Shown here piece by piece: positions 9,767-19,091 of a stretch of DNA of 64,000 nucleotides. The first letter of the stretch is position 1; each line of letters begins with the position of its first letter. The stretch is from Pseudomonas bharatica CSV86 (GTDB lineage: Bacteria > Pseudomonadota > Gammaproteobacteria > Pseudomonadales > Pseudomonadaceae): the NCBI RefSeq assembly GCF_000319305.2, contig NZ_AMWJ02000002.1, positions 2,611,001 to 2,675,000 on the forward strand. The letters are read 5' to 3'. The translations under genes and the position numbers were made by a program. A model generated the notes under the pieces. That model was not told the DNA's origin, searched no databases, and saw nothing but the letters and a program-made list of their open reading frames with translations.

Positions 9767-10849
9767 ATGACCCGTCCCGGATATCGCCTTGCCGTATTCG
9801 CCACCGGACTGGCGCTGCTGGTGGTGCTGCTCGGTGCCTATACCCGCCTGACCCACGCCGGCCTTGGTTGCCCCGACTGGCCCGGTTGCTACGGCTTTAT
9901 CAGCGTGCCCAAGACCGAGGCGCAACTGGCCCATGCCGAGCTGCATTTCCCCGATTCGCCGGTCGAAGCCCACAAGGGCCGCAACGAGATGGTCCACCGC
10001 TACTTCGCCGGCACCCTGGCCCTGGTGATCGCCATGCTGGCGGTGCAGGCGCTGCGCCGGCACGGGCGTGACGGGCAACCCTACCGCCTGCCGTTGCTGG
10101 TGCTTGGTGTGGTCGTCCTGCAAGCCGCCTTCGGTATGTGGACGGTAACCTTGCAACTGTGGCCGCAGGTGGTCACGGCGCACCTGTTGGGCGGGTTCGC
10201 GACCTTGAGCCTGCTGTTCCTGCTCAGCCTGCGCCTGTCCCGGGCCTATATGCCGCTGCCCGGGCTGCCGCGCAGGGTGCGCCGGCTGGCGGCCGGGGCG
10301 CTGATGCTGGTGATCGGGCAGATCGCCCTGGGCGGCTGGGTCAGCGCCAACTACGCGGCGGTGGCCTGCATCGACCTGCCTACCTGTCACGGTGAATGGT
10401 GGCCGCAGGCGGACTTCGCCAACGGCTTCCACCTGACCCAGCATATCGGCCCCAACTACCTCGGCGGCCAACTCGACAGCGAGGCGCGCACCGCCATCCA
10501 TATCACCCACCGCCTCGGCGCGCTGCTGGTTACCTGCGTGCTGCTGGCCCTGGCCTGGCAACTGCACCGGGTCGGGTTGCGGCGGCTGGCGAAACTGGTG
10601 GTGGCGGCGTTGTTCCTGCAGGTTGGCCTAGGTATCAGCAACGTACTGTTCCACCTGCCACTGGTCGTGGCCGTAGCACACAACGCCGGTGGCGCCGGTC
10701 TCCTGTTGACCATGGTGCTGGTCAACTATCGCACCCGTCCGGCCCTGCAGCCACGGGCACGCAGGGTCAGTCCCGGCTGGCGGCTCACGCCGTTGCGCCT
10801 GGCCGGTGACTTTCACTACCTGGGAGGCAATCCATGGCAACGCACCTGA
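9767..10849 (+). CDS. ctaA: heme A synthase (COX15/CtaA)
   Basis: Oxidises heme O to heme A for the aa3 oxidase. The 360-aa protein has about eight transmembrane helices and the family's repeated halves. Visible signatures are GAYTRLTHAGLGCPDWPGCYG, EMVHRYFAG and HITHRLGALLV, whose His residues bind heme, plus the Cys-containing loop CIDLPTCHGEWWPQ. It overlaps the heme O synthase gene by 16 bp, so the two consecutive steps of heme A formation are made from one message. Confidence 0.95.
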   Translation: MTRPGYRLAVFATGLALLVVLLGAYTRLTHAGLGCPDWPGCYGFISVPKTEAQLAHAELHFPDSPVEAHKGRNEMVHRYFAGTLALVIAMLAVQALRRHGRDGQPYRLPLLVLGVVVLQAAFGMWTVTLQLWPQVVTAHLLGGFATLSLLFLLSLRLSRAYMPLPGLPRRVRRLAAGALMLVIGQIALGGWVSANYAAVACIDLPTCHGEWWPQADFANGFHLTQHIGPNYLGGQLDSEARTAIHITHRLGALLVTCVLLALAWQLHRVGLRRLAKLVVAALFLQVGLGISNVLFHLPLVVAVAHNAGGAGLLLTMVLVNYRTRPALQPRARRVSPGWRLTPLRLAGDFHYLGGNPWQRT

Positions 10850-11733
10850 GTGAACGTCAGCTCGACACCGGCTGGCGCGACTACCTTGAGTTGACCAAGC
10901 CCAAGGTGGTGGTGCTGATGCTGATCACCTCGCTGGTCGGCATGTTCCTCGCTACCCGGGCGGGCGTACCGTGGACGGTGCTGCTGTTCGGCAACCTCGG
11001 CATCGGCCTGTGTGCCGGGGCGGCGGCGGCGGTCAACCATGTGGTGGATCGGCGCATCGATGCGCTGATGGCCCGTACCCACAAGCGGCCGCTGGCCGAG
11101 GGCCGGGTCGCTCCGGTTCCGGCGCTGCTGTTCGCGCTGTTGTTGGCGGTGCTTGGCATGGTGCTGCTGCTGACCTTCACCAACCCGCTCACCGCGTGGC
11201 TGACCCTGGCCTCGCTGCTCGGCTATGCGGTGGTCTACACCGGCTTTCTCAAGCGCGCCACGCCGCAGAATATCGTGATCGGCGGCCTGGCTGGTGCGGC
11301 CCCGCCACTGCTTGGCTGGGTGGCGGTCAGCGGTCATCTGAGCGCCGAACCGCTGCTGCTGGTGCTGATCATCTTTGCCTGGACCCCGCCGCATTTCTGG
11401 GCCTTGGCCATCCACCGCAAGGCCGAGTACGCCAAGGCGGATATCCCGATGCTGCCTGTCACCCACGGCGAGCACTACACCAAGGTGCATATCCTGCTCT
11501 ACACCTGCGTATTGCTTGCGGTGAGCCTGCTGCCGTTCGCCATCCATATGAGTGGCCCGCTCTACCTTGCCTGCGCCGTGCTGCTGGGGCTGCGCTTCCT
11601 GCAGTGGGCCTGGGTGTTGTACCGTGGCGTTCGGCCGCACGCTGCGATCAAGACCTTCAAGTACTCTGTCTGGTACCTGTTCCTGCTCTTCATCGCGCTG
11701 CTCGTAGACCATTACCTGTTGTTGAATCTATGA
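10834..11733 (+). CDS. cyoE: protoheme IX farnesyltransferase (heme O synthase)
   Basis: UbiA-superfamily membrane enzyme, 299 aa with about nine helices. It attaches a farnesyl group to protoheme to make heme O. Motifs are NHVVDRRIDALMARTHKRPL (Mg-diphosphate binding) and the second acidic loop near HRKAEYAKADIPMLPV. A GGGAGG site precedes the ATG. It overlaps ctaA at its start and the SCO gene at its end (ATGA). As the copy inside the cox cluster it is the ctaB-type paralogue that serves the aa3 oxidase. Confidence 0.95.
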   Translation: MATHLSERQLDTGWRDYLELTKPKVVVLMLITSLVGMFLATRAGVPWTVLLFGNLGIGLCAGAAAAVNHVVDRRIDALMARTHKRPLAEGRVAPVPALLFALLLAVLGMVLLLTFTNPLTAWLTLASLLGYAVVYTGFLKRATPQNIVIGGLAGAAPPLLGWVAVSGHLSAEPLLLVLIIFAWTPPHFWALAIHRKAEYAKADIPMLPVTHGEHYTKVHILLYTCVLLAVSLLPFAIHMSGPLYLACAVLLGLRFLQWAWVLYRGVRPHAAIKTFKYSVWYLFLLFIALLVDHYLLLNL

Positions 11734-12362
11734 CTCGAACCCAGAAAACCGTCTTTATCCTCGTTGCCCTCGTCGCGTTGATTCTCGGGCTGACCATCAA
11801 CAAGGTGCTCAACGGCCGTGGCCAGGGCAACCCGACCGAACTGATCGACGCCGGCATCATCCTGCTGCCGCAAAGCCGTGCGGTGCCGGAGCTGGAAATG
11901 AGCGACGAGAACGGCCAGCCGGTGCGGGTCGATCAGTTGAAGGGCAAGTGGTCGCTGGTGTTCTTCGGCTATACCTTCTGCCCGGATATCTGCCCGACTA
12001 CGCTGGCGCAGTTGCGCCAGGTGAAGAGCGAGCTGCCGAAGGACGCGCTGGAGCGGTTGCAGGTGGTGCTGGTCAGCGTCGATCCGAACCGTGATACACC
12101 GGCCCAGCTCAAGCAATACCTGGGCTATTTCGACAAGGATTTCCGCGGCCTGACCGGCTCGCTGGAGGCGACGCAGAAGCTGGCCAATGCCCTGAGTATC
12201 CCGTTCATTCCGGCCGATACCAGCAAGCCGGGGTATACCGTGGATCACAGCGGCAACCTGGCCCTGATCGGACCGGATGGGGCGCAGCGGGGGTTCATTC
12301 GGGCGCCGTTCAACAACCAGAAGCTGGTGGCGCAATTGCCGGGGTTGGTGAAGCGGGATTGA
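11730..12362 (+). CDS. SCO1/SenC family copper chaperone
   Basis: 210-aa membrane-anchored periplasmic protein with a thioredoxin fold that delivers copper to the CuA site of subunit II. It has one N-terminal helix (about 7-24). The copper ligands are all present: C84 and C88 in FCPDICPTT and H173 in TVDHSGNLALIG. Its ATG overlaps the stop of the heme O synthase gene. It is last in the cox assembly cluster, and a REP palindrome follows 17 bp downstream. Confidence 0.95.
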   Translation: MTRTQKTVFILVALVALILGLTINKVLNGRGQGNPTELIDAGIILLPQSRAVPELEMSDENGQPVRVDQLKGKWSLVFFGYTFCPDICPTTLAQLRQVKSELPKDALERLQVVLVSVDPNRDTPAQLKQYLGYFDKDFRGLTGSLEATQKLANALSIPFIPADTSKPGYTVDHSGNLALIGPDGAQRGFIRAPFNNQKLVAQLPGLVKRD

Positions 12363-12373
12363 GGTGGGGGATT

Positions 12374-12446
12374 TGAGGGCCTCATCGCTGGCAAGCCAGC
12401 TCCCACAGGTTGTGGGAGCTGGCTTGCCAGCGATGAGGCCCTCAAG
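12374..12446. repeat. REP palindrome, back-to-back pair (locus 2)
   Basis: Two opposed REP copies with only a 3-bp loop form an almost perfect palindrome of about 73 bp. It lies between the convergent SCO and metQ genes, with no other terminator in sight. It could stop both transcripts or protect their 3' ends. Confidence 0.92.
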
Positions 12447-12461
12447 AGCGATAGAGAACTA

Positions 12462-13247
12462 TCAGAACGCCGGAATCACCGCGCCCTTGTATTTCTCCTG
12501 GATGAACTGCTTCACCTCAGGCGAGTGCAGGGCACCGACCAGCTTCTTGATGGCATCGGAGTCCTTGTCGTTCGGACGAGCCACCAGGATGTTCACGTAA
12601 GGCGAGTCGGCACCTTCGATGACCAGGGCGTCTTTCTCCGGGTTCAGCTTGGCTTCCAGCGCGTAGTTGGTGTTGATCAGCGCCAGGTCGACCTGGGTCA
12701 GCACGCGCGGCAGGGTGGCGGCTTCCAGTTCGCGGATTTTCAGGTTTTTCGGGTTCTCGGCGATGTCCTTCGGCGTCGACAGGATGTTCGAGGCGTCCTT
12801 GAGCTTGATCAGGCCAGCCTTCTGCAGCAGCAAGAGGGCACGGCCGCCGTTGGTGGCGTCGTTCGGGATCACCACGTTGGCGCCCGACGGGATCTCGTCC
12901 AGCTTCTTGTACTTGCTGGAGTAGGCACCCAGCGGCTCGATGTGTACGCCGGCAACGCTCACCAGGTTGGTGCCCTTGCCCTTGTTGAACTCATCCAGGT
13001 ACGGCTGGTGCTGGAAGAAGTTGGCGTCCAGGCGGCCTTCCGCGACCTGTACGTTGGGCTGGATGTAGTCGGTGAAGACCTTTACTTTCAGGTCCACGCC
13101 TTCCTTGGCCAGGGTCGGCTTGACGAATTCGAGGATCTCCGCGTGCGGCACCGCGGTGGCGGCGACGCTCAGGGTTTCCGCGGCGTTGGCGGCGGCAGTG
13201 GTGGAAAGGGCCGCGAACGCGGCGACGGCAGCGAACAGCTTTTTCAT
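12462..13247 (-). CDS. metQ: methionine ABC transporter, substrate-binding protein
   Basis: 261-aa NlpA/MetQ family periplasmic binding protein. It has a Sec signal peptide (MKKLFAAVAAFAALST to about residue 22) but no lipobox Cys, unlike the lipoprotein form in enterics. Family sequence includes TAVPHAEILEFVKPTLAKEG, NFFQHQPYLDEFN, VVIPNDATNGGRALLLLQ and a closing YVNILVARP. It is transcribed from the metN side, 56 bp after metI, and is last of the metN-metI-metQ operon. It binds methionine, probably both D and L forms, for the MetNI pump. Confidence 0.93.
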   Translation of the reverse strand: MKKLFAAVAAFAALSTTAAANAAETLSVAATAVPHAEILEFVKPTLAKEGVDLKVKVFTDYIQPNVQVAEGRLDANFFQHQPYLDEFNKGKGTNLVSVAGVHIEPLGAYSSKYKKLDEIPSGANVVIPNDATNGGRALLLLQKAGLIKLKDASNILSTPKDIAENPKNLKIRELEAATLPRVLTQVDLALINTNYALEAKLNPEKDALVIEGADSPYVNILVARPNDKDSDAIKKLVGALHSPEVKQFIQEKYKGAVIPAF

Positions 13248-13303
13248 TGCATCACTCCTTGAGGGAGCCGCTCGGCCCCCGATGTGTCGGTCACGCCGAC
13301 CCT

Positions 13304-13975
13304 TTACTTACGGGAAAAATGGACGACCAGTTTGTCGCCAATGCTCTGCAGAACTTGAACCAGGATCAGCAGCAGGACCACGGTGACGATCATCACGTCG
13401 GTCTGGAAGCGCTGGTAGCCGAAGCGGATCGCCAGGTCACCCAAACCGCCTGCGCCCACCACGCCGGCCATGGCGGTGTAGGACACCAGGGTGATGGCGG
13501 TGACGGTGATCGCGGCGAAGATGCCCGGCCGCGCCTCCGGCAGCAGCGCATTCATGATGATCTGCCGGGTGGTCGCGCCCATGGACTGGGTGGCCTCGAT
13601 GATGCCGCGATCCACCTCGCGCAGCGCGGTTTCCACCAGGCGCGCGAAGAACGGCGTGGCCCCCACTACCAGCGGCGGAATGGCCCCGGCGACGCCCAGC
13701 GAGGTGCCGGTGATCAGCACGGTGACCGGGATCATCACGATCAGCAGGATGATGAACGGCAGCGAGCGAAGGATGTTCACCACCAGCGACAGCACGGCGT
13801 AGATCCCCTTCTGCTCGAACATCTGCCGCGGGCCGAACATGAACAGCAAAACGCCCAGGGGCAGGCCCAGCAACACGGTGAAGAACAGCGAACCGAACAG
13901 CATGATGAAGGTGTCGCCGGTGGCCAGCCAGATCTCGGACCAGTCCACGTTGGCGAAGAAATTCAGGGCGTCCAT
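13304..13975 (-). CDS. metI: methionine ABC transporter, permease
   Basis: 223-aa inner-membrane permease with five to six helices. The cytoplasmic coupling loop that contacts the ATPase is visible as VETALREVDRGIIEATQSMG, the EAA-type motif. Its ATG overlaps the final base of metN at 13975, so the two are tightly coupled. It forms the membrane channel of the MetNIQ importer. Confidence 0.95.
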   Translation of the reverse strand: MDALNFFANVDWSEIWLATGDTFIMLFGSLFFTVLLGLPLGVLLFMFGPRQMFEQKGIYAVLSLVVNILRSLPFIILLIVMIPVTVLITGTSLGVAGAIPPLVVGATPFFARLVETALREVDRGIIEATQSMGATTRQIIMNALLPEARPGIFAAITVTAITLVSYTAMAGVVGAGGLGDLAIRFGYQRFQTDVMIVTVVLLLILVQVLQSIGDKLVVHFSRK

Positions 13976-14982
13976 CAGCGCAATACCTCCATATGAACGT
14001 CAGCCGCGGTGAAGCGGGCGAAGGCCGCTTCCATGTCGCCGCCGGTGACGGCCAGGGTCAGTTGCCCGTATGGAGTGTCCTTGATGCGGTCGATGCGGCC
14101 GGCCAGGATGCTGTAGTCGACGCCCGTCTCGCGGGCCACGGTGCCCAGCAGCGGCGCGTAGGTGGCATCGCCCTGGAAGGTCAGGCGCACGATGCGCCCC
14201 GGGACGTGGGCGAAGTCGTCGCGCTGTTCGGCTTCATCCACCTGCTCGTCTTCCTGGACGAAGCGCCGGGTGGTCGGGTGCTTGGGATGCAGGAAGACAT
14301 CGGCAACCGGGCCCTGCTCGACGATCTGCCCGGCGTCCATCACCGCGACGTGGTCGCAGACCCGGCGGATCACGTCCATTTCATGGGTGATCAGGACGAT
14401 GGTCAGCTTCAGCTCGCGGTTGATCTCGGCCAGCAGTTGCAGGACGGAGGCGGTGGTCTGCGGGTCGAGGGCGCTGGTGGCCTCGTCGCACAGCAGGATC
14501 TTCGGCCGGGTCGAAAGGGCACGGGCGATGCCGACGCGCTGTTTCTGCCCGCCGGACAGTTGCGCCGGGTACTTTTTCGCATGCTCGGACAGACCGACGC
14601 GTTGCAGCAGTTCGGCGACCCGGGCGTCGATCTCCTTGCGCGACAGTTCGCCGGCCAGGGTCAGCGGCAGGCCGACGTTGTCGGCGACGGTCTTGGAGGC
14701 CAGCAGGTTGAAGTGCTGGAAGATCATCCCGACCTGCTGGCGGAAGCCGCGCAGCTGGTTGGCATCGAAGGCGGTGACGTCCTCGCCATCGATGATGATC
14801 TTGCCGCCGCTTGGCGCTTCCAGGCGGTTGATCAGGCGCAGCAGGGTGCTTTTGCCGGCACCGGAGTGGCCGATCAGGCCGAACACCTGGCCGTTGTCGA
14901 TGCTCAGGCTCGTGGGGTGCAGCGCGGGAATGTCCCTACCGGCGACGCGGTAGGTCTTGTGGACTTGTTGGAACTCGATCAC
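13975..14982 (-). CDS. metN: methionine ABC transporter, ATP-binding protein
   Basis: 335-aa ATPase. It has Walker A GHSGAGKST, signature LSGGQKQRVGIARAL, Walker B ILLCDEATSALDP and switch His in LITHEMDVI. After residue 250 comes the C-terminal NIL/ACT-like domain (VRLTFQGDATYAPLLGTVAR), which in MetN binds methionine and shuts the pump off (trans-inhibition). It is the first gene of the operon. The 228-bp gap upstream must hold its promoter and that of the divergent katE; no S-box or T-box leader was recognised. Confidence 0.95.
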   Translation of the reverse strand: MIEFQQVHKTYRVAGRDIPALHPTSLSIDNGQVFGLIGHSGAGKSTLLRLINRLEAPSGGKIIIDGEDVTAFDANQLRGFRQQVGMIFQHFNLLASKTVADNVGLPLTLAGELSRKEIDARVAELLQRVGLSEHAKKYPAQLSGGQKQRVGIARALSTRPKILLCDEATSALDPQTTASVLQLLAEINRELKLTIVLITHEMDVIRRVCDHVAVMDAGQIVEQGPVADVFLHPKHPTTRRFVQEDEQVDEAEQRDDFAHVPGRIVRLTFQGDATYAPLLGTVARETGVDYSILAGRIDRIKDTPYGQLTLAVTGGDMEAAFARFTAADVHMEVLR

Positions 14983-15210
14983 GTAGCGAACCTTGTGGGG
15001 CGCATGGGAATGGGGTCAGCGGTTAGCCGGTCGCGCATTTTAGCCTGTTCGTTTAGAGGTTCTTAGCATTTATTTCGTCATCGTCCATTGCTGCAGGCAT
15101 AACGCGATCAGTGGTCAATCCGATGGAACGCCAGCCAAGCGGCCCCGGTCACTAGCAAAACAGCCCGCCAACGGGCATCCCCGCGATGGAACTGATGAGG
15201 ACCGCCAGCC

Positions 15211-17349
15211 ATGCCTAGCAAGAACGATGCGCCACGGGAAAGCCAGCTTGCCGGAACCGACACCCCGGACCGCGCCAATACCAATGCCAAGTTGCAAAGC
15301 CTGGAAACCGTGCGCAGCGACGCCACCGGCCAGGCCCTGCGTACCAACCAGGGCGTGAAGATCGCCGACAACCAGAACACGCTCAAGGCCGGCCCGCGCG
15401 GCCCGTCGTTGCTGGAAGACTTCATCATGCGCGAGAAAATCACGCATTTTGACCATGAGCGGATTCCGGAGCGCATCGTTCATGCCCGCGGCACCGGGGC
15501 CCACGGCTACTTCCAGTCCTACGGCAACCACGCGGAACTGACCAAGGCCGGCTTCCTCCAGGATCCGGAGAAAATCACCCCGGTCTTCGTGCGTTTCTCC
15601 ACCGTGCAGGGGCCGCGTGGCTCGGGCGATACGGTGCGTGATGTGCGCGGCTTCGCCGTGAAGTTCTTTACCGACGAAGGCAACTTCGACCTGGTCGGCA
15701 ACAACATGCCGGTGTTCTTCATCCAGGATGCGATCAAGTTTCCTGATTTCGTGCACGCGGTAAAACCCGAGCCCCATAACGAGATCCCCACCGGCGGCAG
15801 CGCCCACGACACCTTCTGGGACTTCGTCTCGCTGGTGCCCGAATCGGCGCACATGGTGATCTGGGCCATGTCCGACCGTGCCATCCCGAAAAGCCTGCGG
15901 ACCATGGAAGGTTTCGGCGTGCACACCTTCCGCCTGATCAACGCCGAAGGCGTGGCCAGTTTCGTCAAGTTCCACTGGAAACCCAAGCAGGGCGTACTCT
16001 CGCTGCTCTGGGACGAAGCGCAAAAGCTCGCCGGCAAGGACACCGACTATCACCGCCGCGATCTGTGGGAAGCGATCGAGACCGGCAACTATCCGGAATG
16101 GGAACTGGGCGTGCAGATCGTCCCCGAGGCCGACGAGCACAAGTTCGACTTCGACCTGCTCGACCCGACCAAGATCATTCCCGAGGAACTGGTTCCGGTG
16201 ACGCCGCTGGGCAAGATGGTGCTCAACCGCAACCCGGACAACTTCTTCGCCGAAGTCGAGCAGATCGCCTTCTGCCCCGGGCATATCGTGCCGGGTATCG
16301 ACTTCACCAACGACCCGCTGCTACAGGGTCGCCTGTTCTCCTACACCGACACCCAGATCAGCCGCCTGGGCGGGCCGAACTTCCATGAAATCCCGATCAA
16401 CCGGCCCATCGCGCCGAACCACAATGGCCAGCGCGACGCCATGCACCGTGTACGCATCGACAAGGGGCGCGCGGCCTACGAGCCCAACTCCATTGACGGC
16501 GGCTGGCCCAAGGAAACACCGCCAGCGGCGCAGGACGGCGGGTTCGAGTCTTACCAGGAGCGCATCGACGCGCACAAGATCCGCCAGCGCAGCGAATCCT
16601 TCGGCGACCACTTCTCCCAGGCGCGGTTGTTCTATCGCAGCATGAGCCCGAACGAGCAGGAGCACATCGTCAATGCCTACAGCTTTGAGCTGGGCAAGGT
16701 GGAGCGTGAGCATATCCGGGCGCGCGAGGTGAACGAGATCCTGGCCAATATCGACCTGGACCTGGCTGCGAAGGTGGCCGCCAAGCTTGGCCTCCCGGCA
16801 CCGAAGGCCGGGACGGTGGATGTGCCGGAACTGTCGTTGAAGGCTTCGCCGGCGCTGAGCCAGATGAATCACCTCGGCGAAAGCATCAAGGGGCGCAAGG
16901 TGGCGCTGCTGGTGGCCGATGGCGTCGATGCCGGGCTGGCCGACAAGCTGACCAAGGCCCTGGAAGCCGAGAGCGTGCAGATCAAGGTGCTGGGGCCGAC
17001 TTCAGCGCCGGTGAAGACCGCCGATGGCAAGACCCTGCCGGTAGATGCGTCGATGGAGGGCATGCCTTCCATCGCCTTCGACGCGGTCTGGGTCGCGGGC
17101 GGCAAGGCGGTGATCGACGCGCTGCAAGGGGATGGTGTGGCTGTCCATTACATCCTCGAAGCCTACAAGCATCTCAAGCCGGTGGCCGGGCATGCCGAGG
17201 CGAAAGCCTGGTTCGACAGCCTGAATCTCAAGGAAGACAGCGGTTTGCTGGCGGGGAATGATGCCAAGGTGATCAAAGCGTTCACCCAGGCCATCGGCAA
17301 GCATCGGGTGTGGGAGCGGGAGGCTGCGGCTAAAGCCATTCCGGCCTGA
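15211..17349 (+). CDS. katE: large-subunit monofunctional catalase HPII
   Basis: 712-aa heme d/b catalase that breaks H2O2 into water and O2. It has an N-terminal extension (about 1-75). The catalytic His is in VHARGTGAHGYF (H91) and the distal Asn pair is in GNNMPVFF (N164/N165). The heme Tyr is in RLFSYTDTQISRLGG (R374, Y378). A C-terminal flavodoxin/DJ-1-like domain (from about residue 555, GRKVALLVADGVDAGLADKL) distinguishes HPII from small-subunit catalases. AGGA lies nine bases before the ATG, and a small GCCCG-CCAA-CGGGC hairpin sits at 15163-15176 in the leader. HPII enzymes are usually stationary-phase (RpoS) proteins. Confidence 0.96.
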   Translation: MPSKNDAPRESQLAGTDTPDRANTNAKLQSLETVRSDATGQALRTNQGVKIADNQNTLKAGPRGPSLLEDFIMREKITHFDHERIPERIVHARGTGAHGYFQSYGNHAELTKAGFLQDPEKITPVFVRFSTVQGPRGSGDTVRDVRGFAVKFFTDEGNFDLVGNNMPVFFIQDAIKFPDFVHAVKPEPHNEIPTGGSAHDTFWDFVSLVPESAHMVIWAMSDRAIPKSLRTMEGFGVHTFRLINAEGVASFVKFHWKPKQGVLSLLWDEAQKLAGKDTDYHRRDLWEAIETGNYPEWELGVQIVPEADEHKFDFDLLDPTKIIPEELVPVTPLGKMVLNRNPDNFFAEVEQIAFCPGHIVPGIDFTNDPLLQGRLFSYTDTQISRLGGPNFHEIPINRPIAPNHNGQRDAMHRVRIDKGRAAYEPNSIDGGWPKETPPAAQDGGFESYQERIDAHKIRQRSESFGDHFSQARLFYRSMSPNEQEHIVNAYSFELGKVEREHIRAREVNEILANIDLDLAAKVAAKLGLPAPKAGTVDVPELSLKASPALSQMNHLGESIKGRKVALLVADGVDAGLADKLTKALEAESVQIKVLGPTSAPVKTADGKTLPVDASMEGMPSIAFDAVWVAGGKAVIDALQGDGVAVHYILEAYKHLKPVAGHAEAKAWFDSLNLKEDSGLLAGNDAKVIKAFTQAIGKHRVWEREAAAKAIPA

Positions 17350-17360
17350 TCATCGTCCCC

Positions 17361-17433
17361 TGTGGGAGCGGGTTTACCCGCGATTGCGATGGTGAATCCA
17401 CTACCGCTATCGCGGGTGAACCCGCTCCCACAA
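17361..17433. repeat. REP pair of a different subtype (locus 3)
   Basis: Two opposed copies of GTGGGAGCGGGTTTACCCGC (forward at about 17361-17383, reverse at about 17408-17433) flank a 20-25 bp spacer. The head GTGGGAGC matches the common REP here, but the stem differs (GGGTTTACCCGCG rather than TGGCTTGCCAGCG). It lies between convergent katE and the lipoprotein gene. Confidence 0.9.
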
Positions 17434-17453
17434 GGTCCGCGTACTGCTCGAGA

Positions 17454-18173
17454 TTATTCGTAGGTGCGCTTCGGCGTCAGTACCACCTGGGCCGGCTGGC
17501 TGCGGTGAATCTCACTGCGCTGTTGCAGCTCGAAGGACGGATCACGCTTGTTGACCCGCTTGCCCAGCAGGGTCGACAGCCAGGGATAATCGGCCTTGCG
17601 TGGCACCTGGAACACCACATCACACTGGTAATTGACGACATCATCGGCGATATCGTCGAGCTGCCGACGCAGCTTGCCGATGTCGCGGATATCCAGGGCG
17701 ATCACCGTGCTTGGCGCCGTCGGGTCGATCACCTTGGCCTTCGGCTTGGCTTCGGCCGCTTTCAGCGCTGCTTCGGCACGGTCCAGCTCGGCCTTGCGCG
17801 CCTGGGCGATGGCACCGTTGACGCCGCCGGTCAGGGCCGGGGCCTTGGGCATAAGGGCACGGGCGCGGGCCAGCGCGGTGGCGGCAGCATTTACATCGCC
17901 CTTCTGCAGGACGATCTGGCTGCGTTGCAGATACGCCTCGGCCAATTGCCGCTGGTACTGTTCGAGGCGGCTGTCGTCCGGCGCTTGGGCCTGCAACGCG
18001 GCCAACTGGTCCTCGGCGGTGGCCAGTTCACTGCTGGCGATACTCTGCTGCAATTGCTGCCAGGCATCCGGCGTGGCAGGCACGGCGGCGCTTTCGACCG
18101 GCTTGCCTGCGCAAGCGGTCAGAATCAGGGAAAACGCGGCAAGGAGCAGATAACGGGAGGCGAACGGCTTCAT
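17454..18173 (-). CDS. putative lipoprotein with tetratricopeptide-like region (PA5502-like)
   Basis: 239 aa with a lipoprotein signal (LLLAAFSLILTACAG; lipid-attachment Cys near residue 21). Alanine-rich helices over residues 35-150 (QQLQQSIASSELATAEDQLA, RSQIVLQKGDVNAAATALAR) suggest TPR-like pairs. A C-terminal PRKADYPWLSTLLGKRVNKRD segment follows. It lies between katE (convergent) and znuB (same strand, 135 bp upstream), a position it shares with P. aeruginosa PA5502 as I recall it. Function is unknown. Confidence 0.7.
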   Translation of the reverse strand: MKPFASRYLLLAAFSLILTACAGKPVESAAVPATPDAWQQLQQSIASSELATAEDQLAALQAQAPDDSRLEQYQRQLAEAYLQRSQIVLQKGDVNAAATALARARALMPKAPALTGGVNGAIAQARKAELDRAEAALKAAEAKPKAKVIDPTAPSTVIALDIRDIGKLRRQLDDIADDVVNYQCDVVFQVPRKADYPWLSTLLGKRVNKRDPSFELQQRSEIHRSQPAQVVLTPKRTYE

Positions 18174-18308
18174 TCCTACGACTCTCTATTTGCGCGAAAA
18201 ACGAGCAAGTCTACACCCAGTCCGTGGGCGGGAACATCATTCCTTCGCTGGCGCTCGCGGGGTGCATGGGGGCGGACGCCACCGCGCAGGCGGCGTTCGC
18301 TGTTGCAT

Positions 18309-19091
18309 TCAGCGCTTGGGCAGGGCCAGGCTCAGCAAGAATAGCACCGCGGCACAGACCACGATCGAGGGCCCTGCGGGGGTGTCCTTGAACCAGGACA
18401 TGGCCAGGCCGCCACAGACCGCGACGACCCCGATAAGACTGGCGCCAAGGGCCATTTGTTCCGGAGAGCGTGCATGTCTTTGCGCGGCGGCGGCGGGGAT
18501 GATCAGCAACGACGTGATCAGCAGCACGCCGACGATCTTCATGGCTACGGCGATGACGATCGCGATCAGCAGCATCAGTGCCAGGCGCAGGCCGGCCACC
18601 GGCAGGCCTTCGACCCGGGCCAGCTCTTCATGCACGGTCACCGCCAGCAGCGGCCGCCACAGCGCCACCATCAGCAACAGCACCGCTGCGCTGCCGCCGA
18701 GGATCCAGGCCAGATCGGCCGGGCTGATCGCCAGCAGGTCGCCGAACAGGTAGCCCATCAGGTCGATGCGCACATCGCGCATGAAACTCAACGCCACCAG
18801 GCCGAGGGACAGGGTGCTGGGGGCAAGGATACCGAGCAGGGTGTCCGAGGCCAGCGGCTGGCGCTGCTGCAAGGTGACCAGGAGCAACGCCAGCAGCAGG
18901 CAGCCGACCGTTACCGCCAGCGCCGGGCTGATGTCGAGCATGAAGCCCATGGCCACGCCGAGCAGTGCGGCATGGGACAGGGTGTCACCGAAATAGGCCA
19001 TGCGCCGCCAGACCACGAAGGAACCCAGGGGGCCGGCCACCACGGCCAGGGCCAGGCCTGCGAGCAGGGCGTAGAGCAGGAAATCAGCCAT
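18309..19091 (-). CDS. znuB: zinc ABC transporter permease
   Basis: 260-aa inner-membrane permease of the ZnuABC high-affinity Zn2+ importer with about eight helices. The family core is visible: GPLGSFVVWRRMAYFGDTLSH and IVGVLLITSLLIIPAAAAQ. The start MADFLLYALLAG at 19091 is chosen by homology; it overlaps the end of znuC by 8 bp. It is last in the zur-znuC-znuB operon, which is probably repressed by Zur when zinc is plentiful. Confidence 0.94.
   Translation of the reverse strand: MADFLLYALLAGLALAVVAGPLGSFVVWRRMAYFGDTLSHAALLGVAMGFMLDISPALAVTVGCLLLALLLVTLQQRQPLASDTLLGILAPSTLSLGLVALSFMRDVRIDLMGYLFGDLLAISPADLAWILGGSAAVLLLMVALWRPLLAVTVHEELARVEGLPVAGLRLALMLLIAIVIAVAMKIVGVLLITSLLIIPAAAAQRHARSPEQMALGASLIGVVAVCGGLAMSWFKDTPAGPSIVVCAAVLFLLSLALPKR

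Noticed and set aside
10971..11729. Upstream extension of the SCO frame through the heme O synthase gene
   Set aside because: It is out of frame with a real membrane enzyme; the SCO protein clearly starts at the ATGA overlap at 11730.
15000..15210. Search for a SAM or methionine riboswitch before metN and katE
   Set aside because: No S-box, T-box or SAM-II core sequence was seen; only a short GCCCG/CGGGC hairpin is present.
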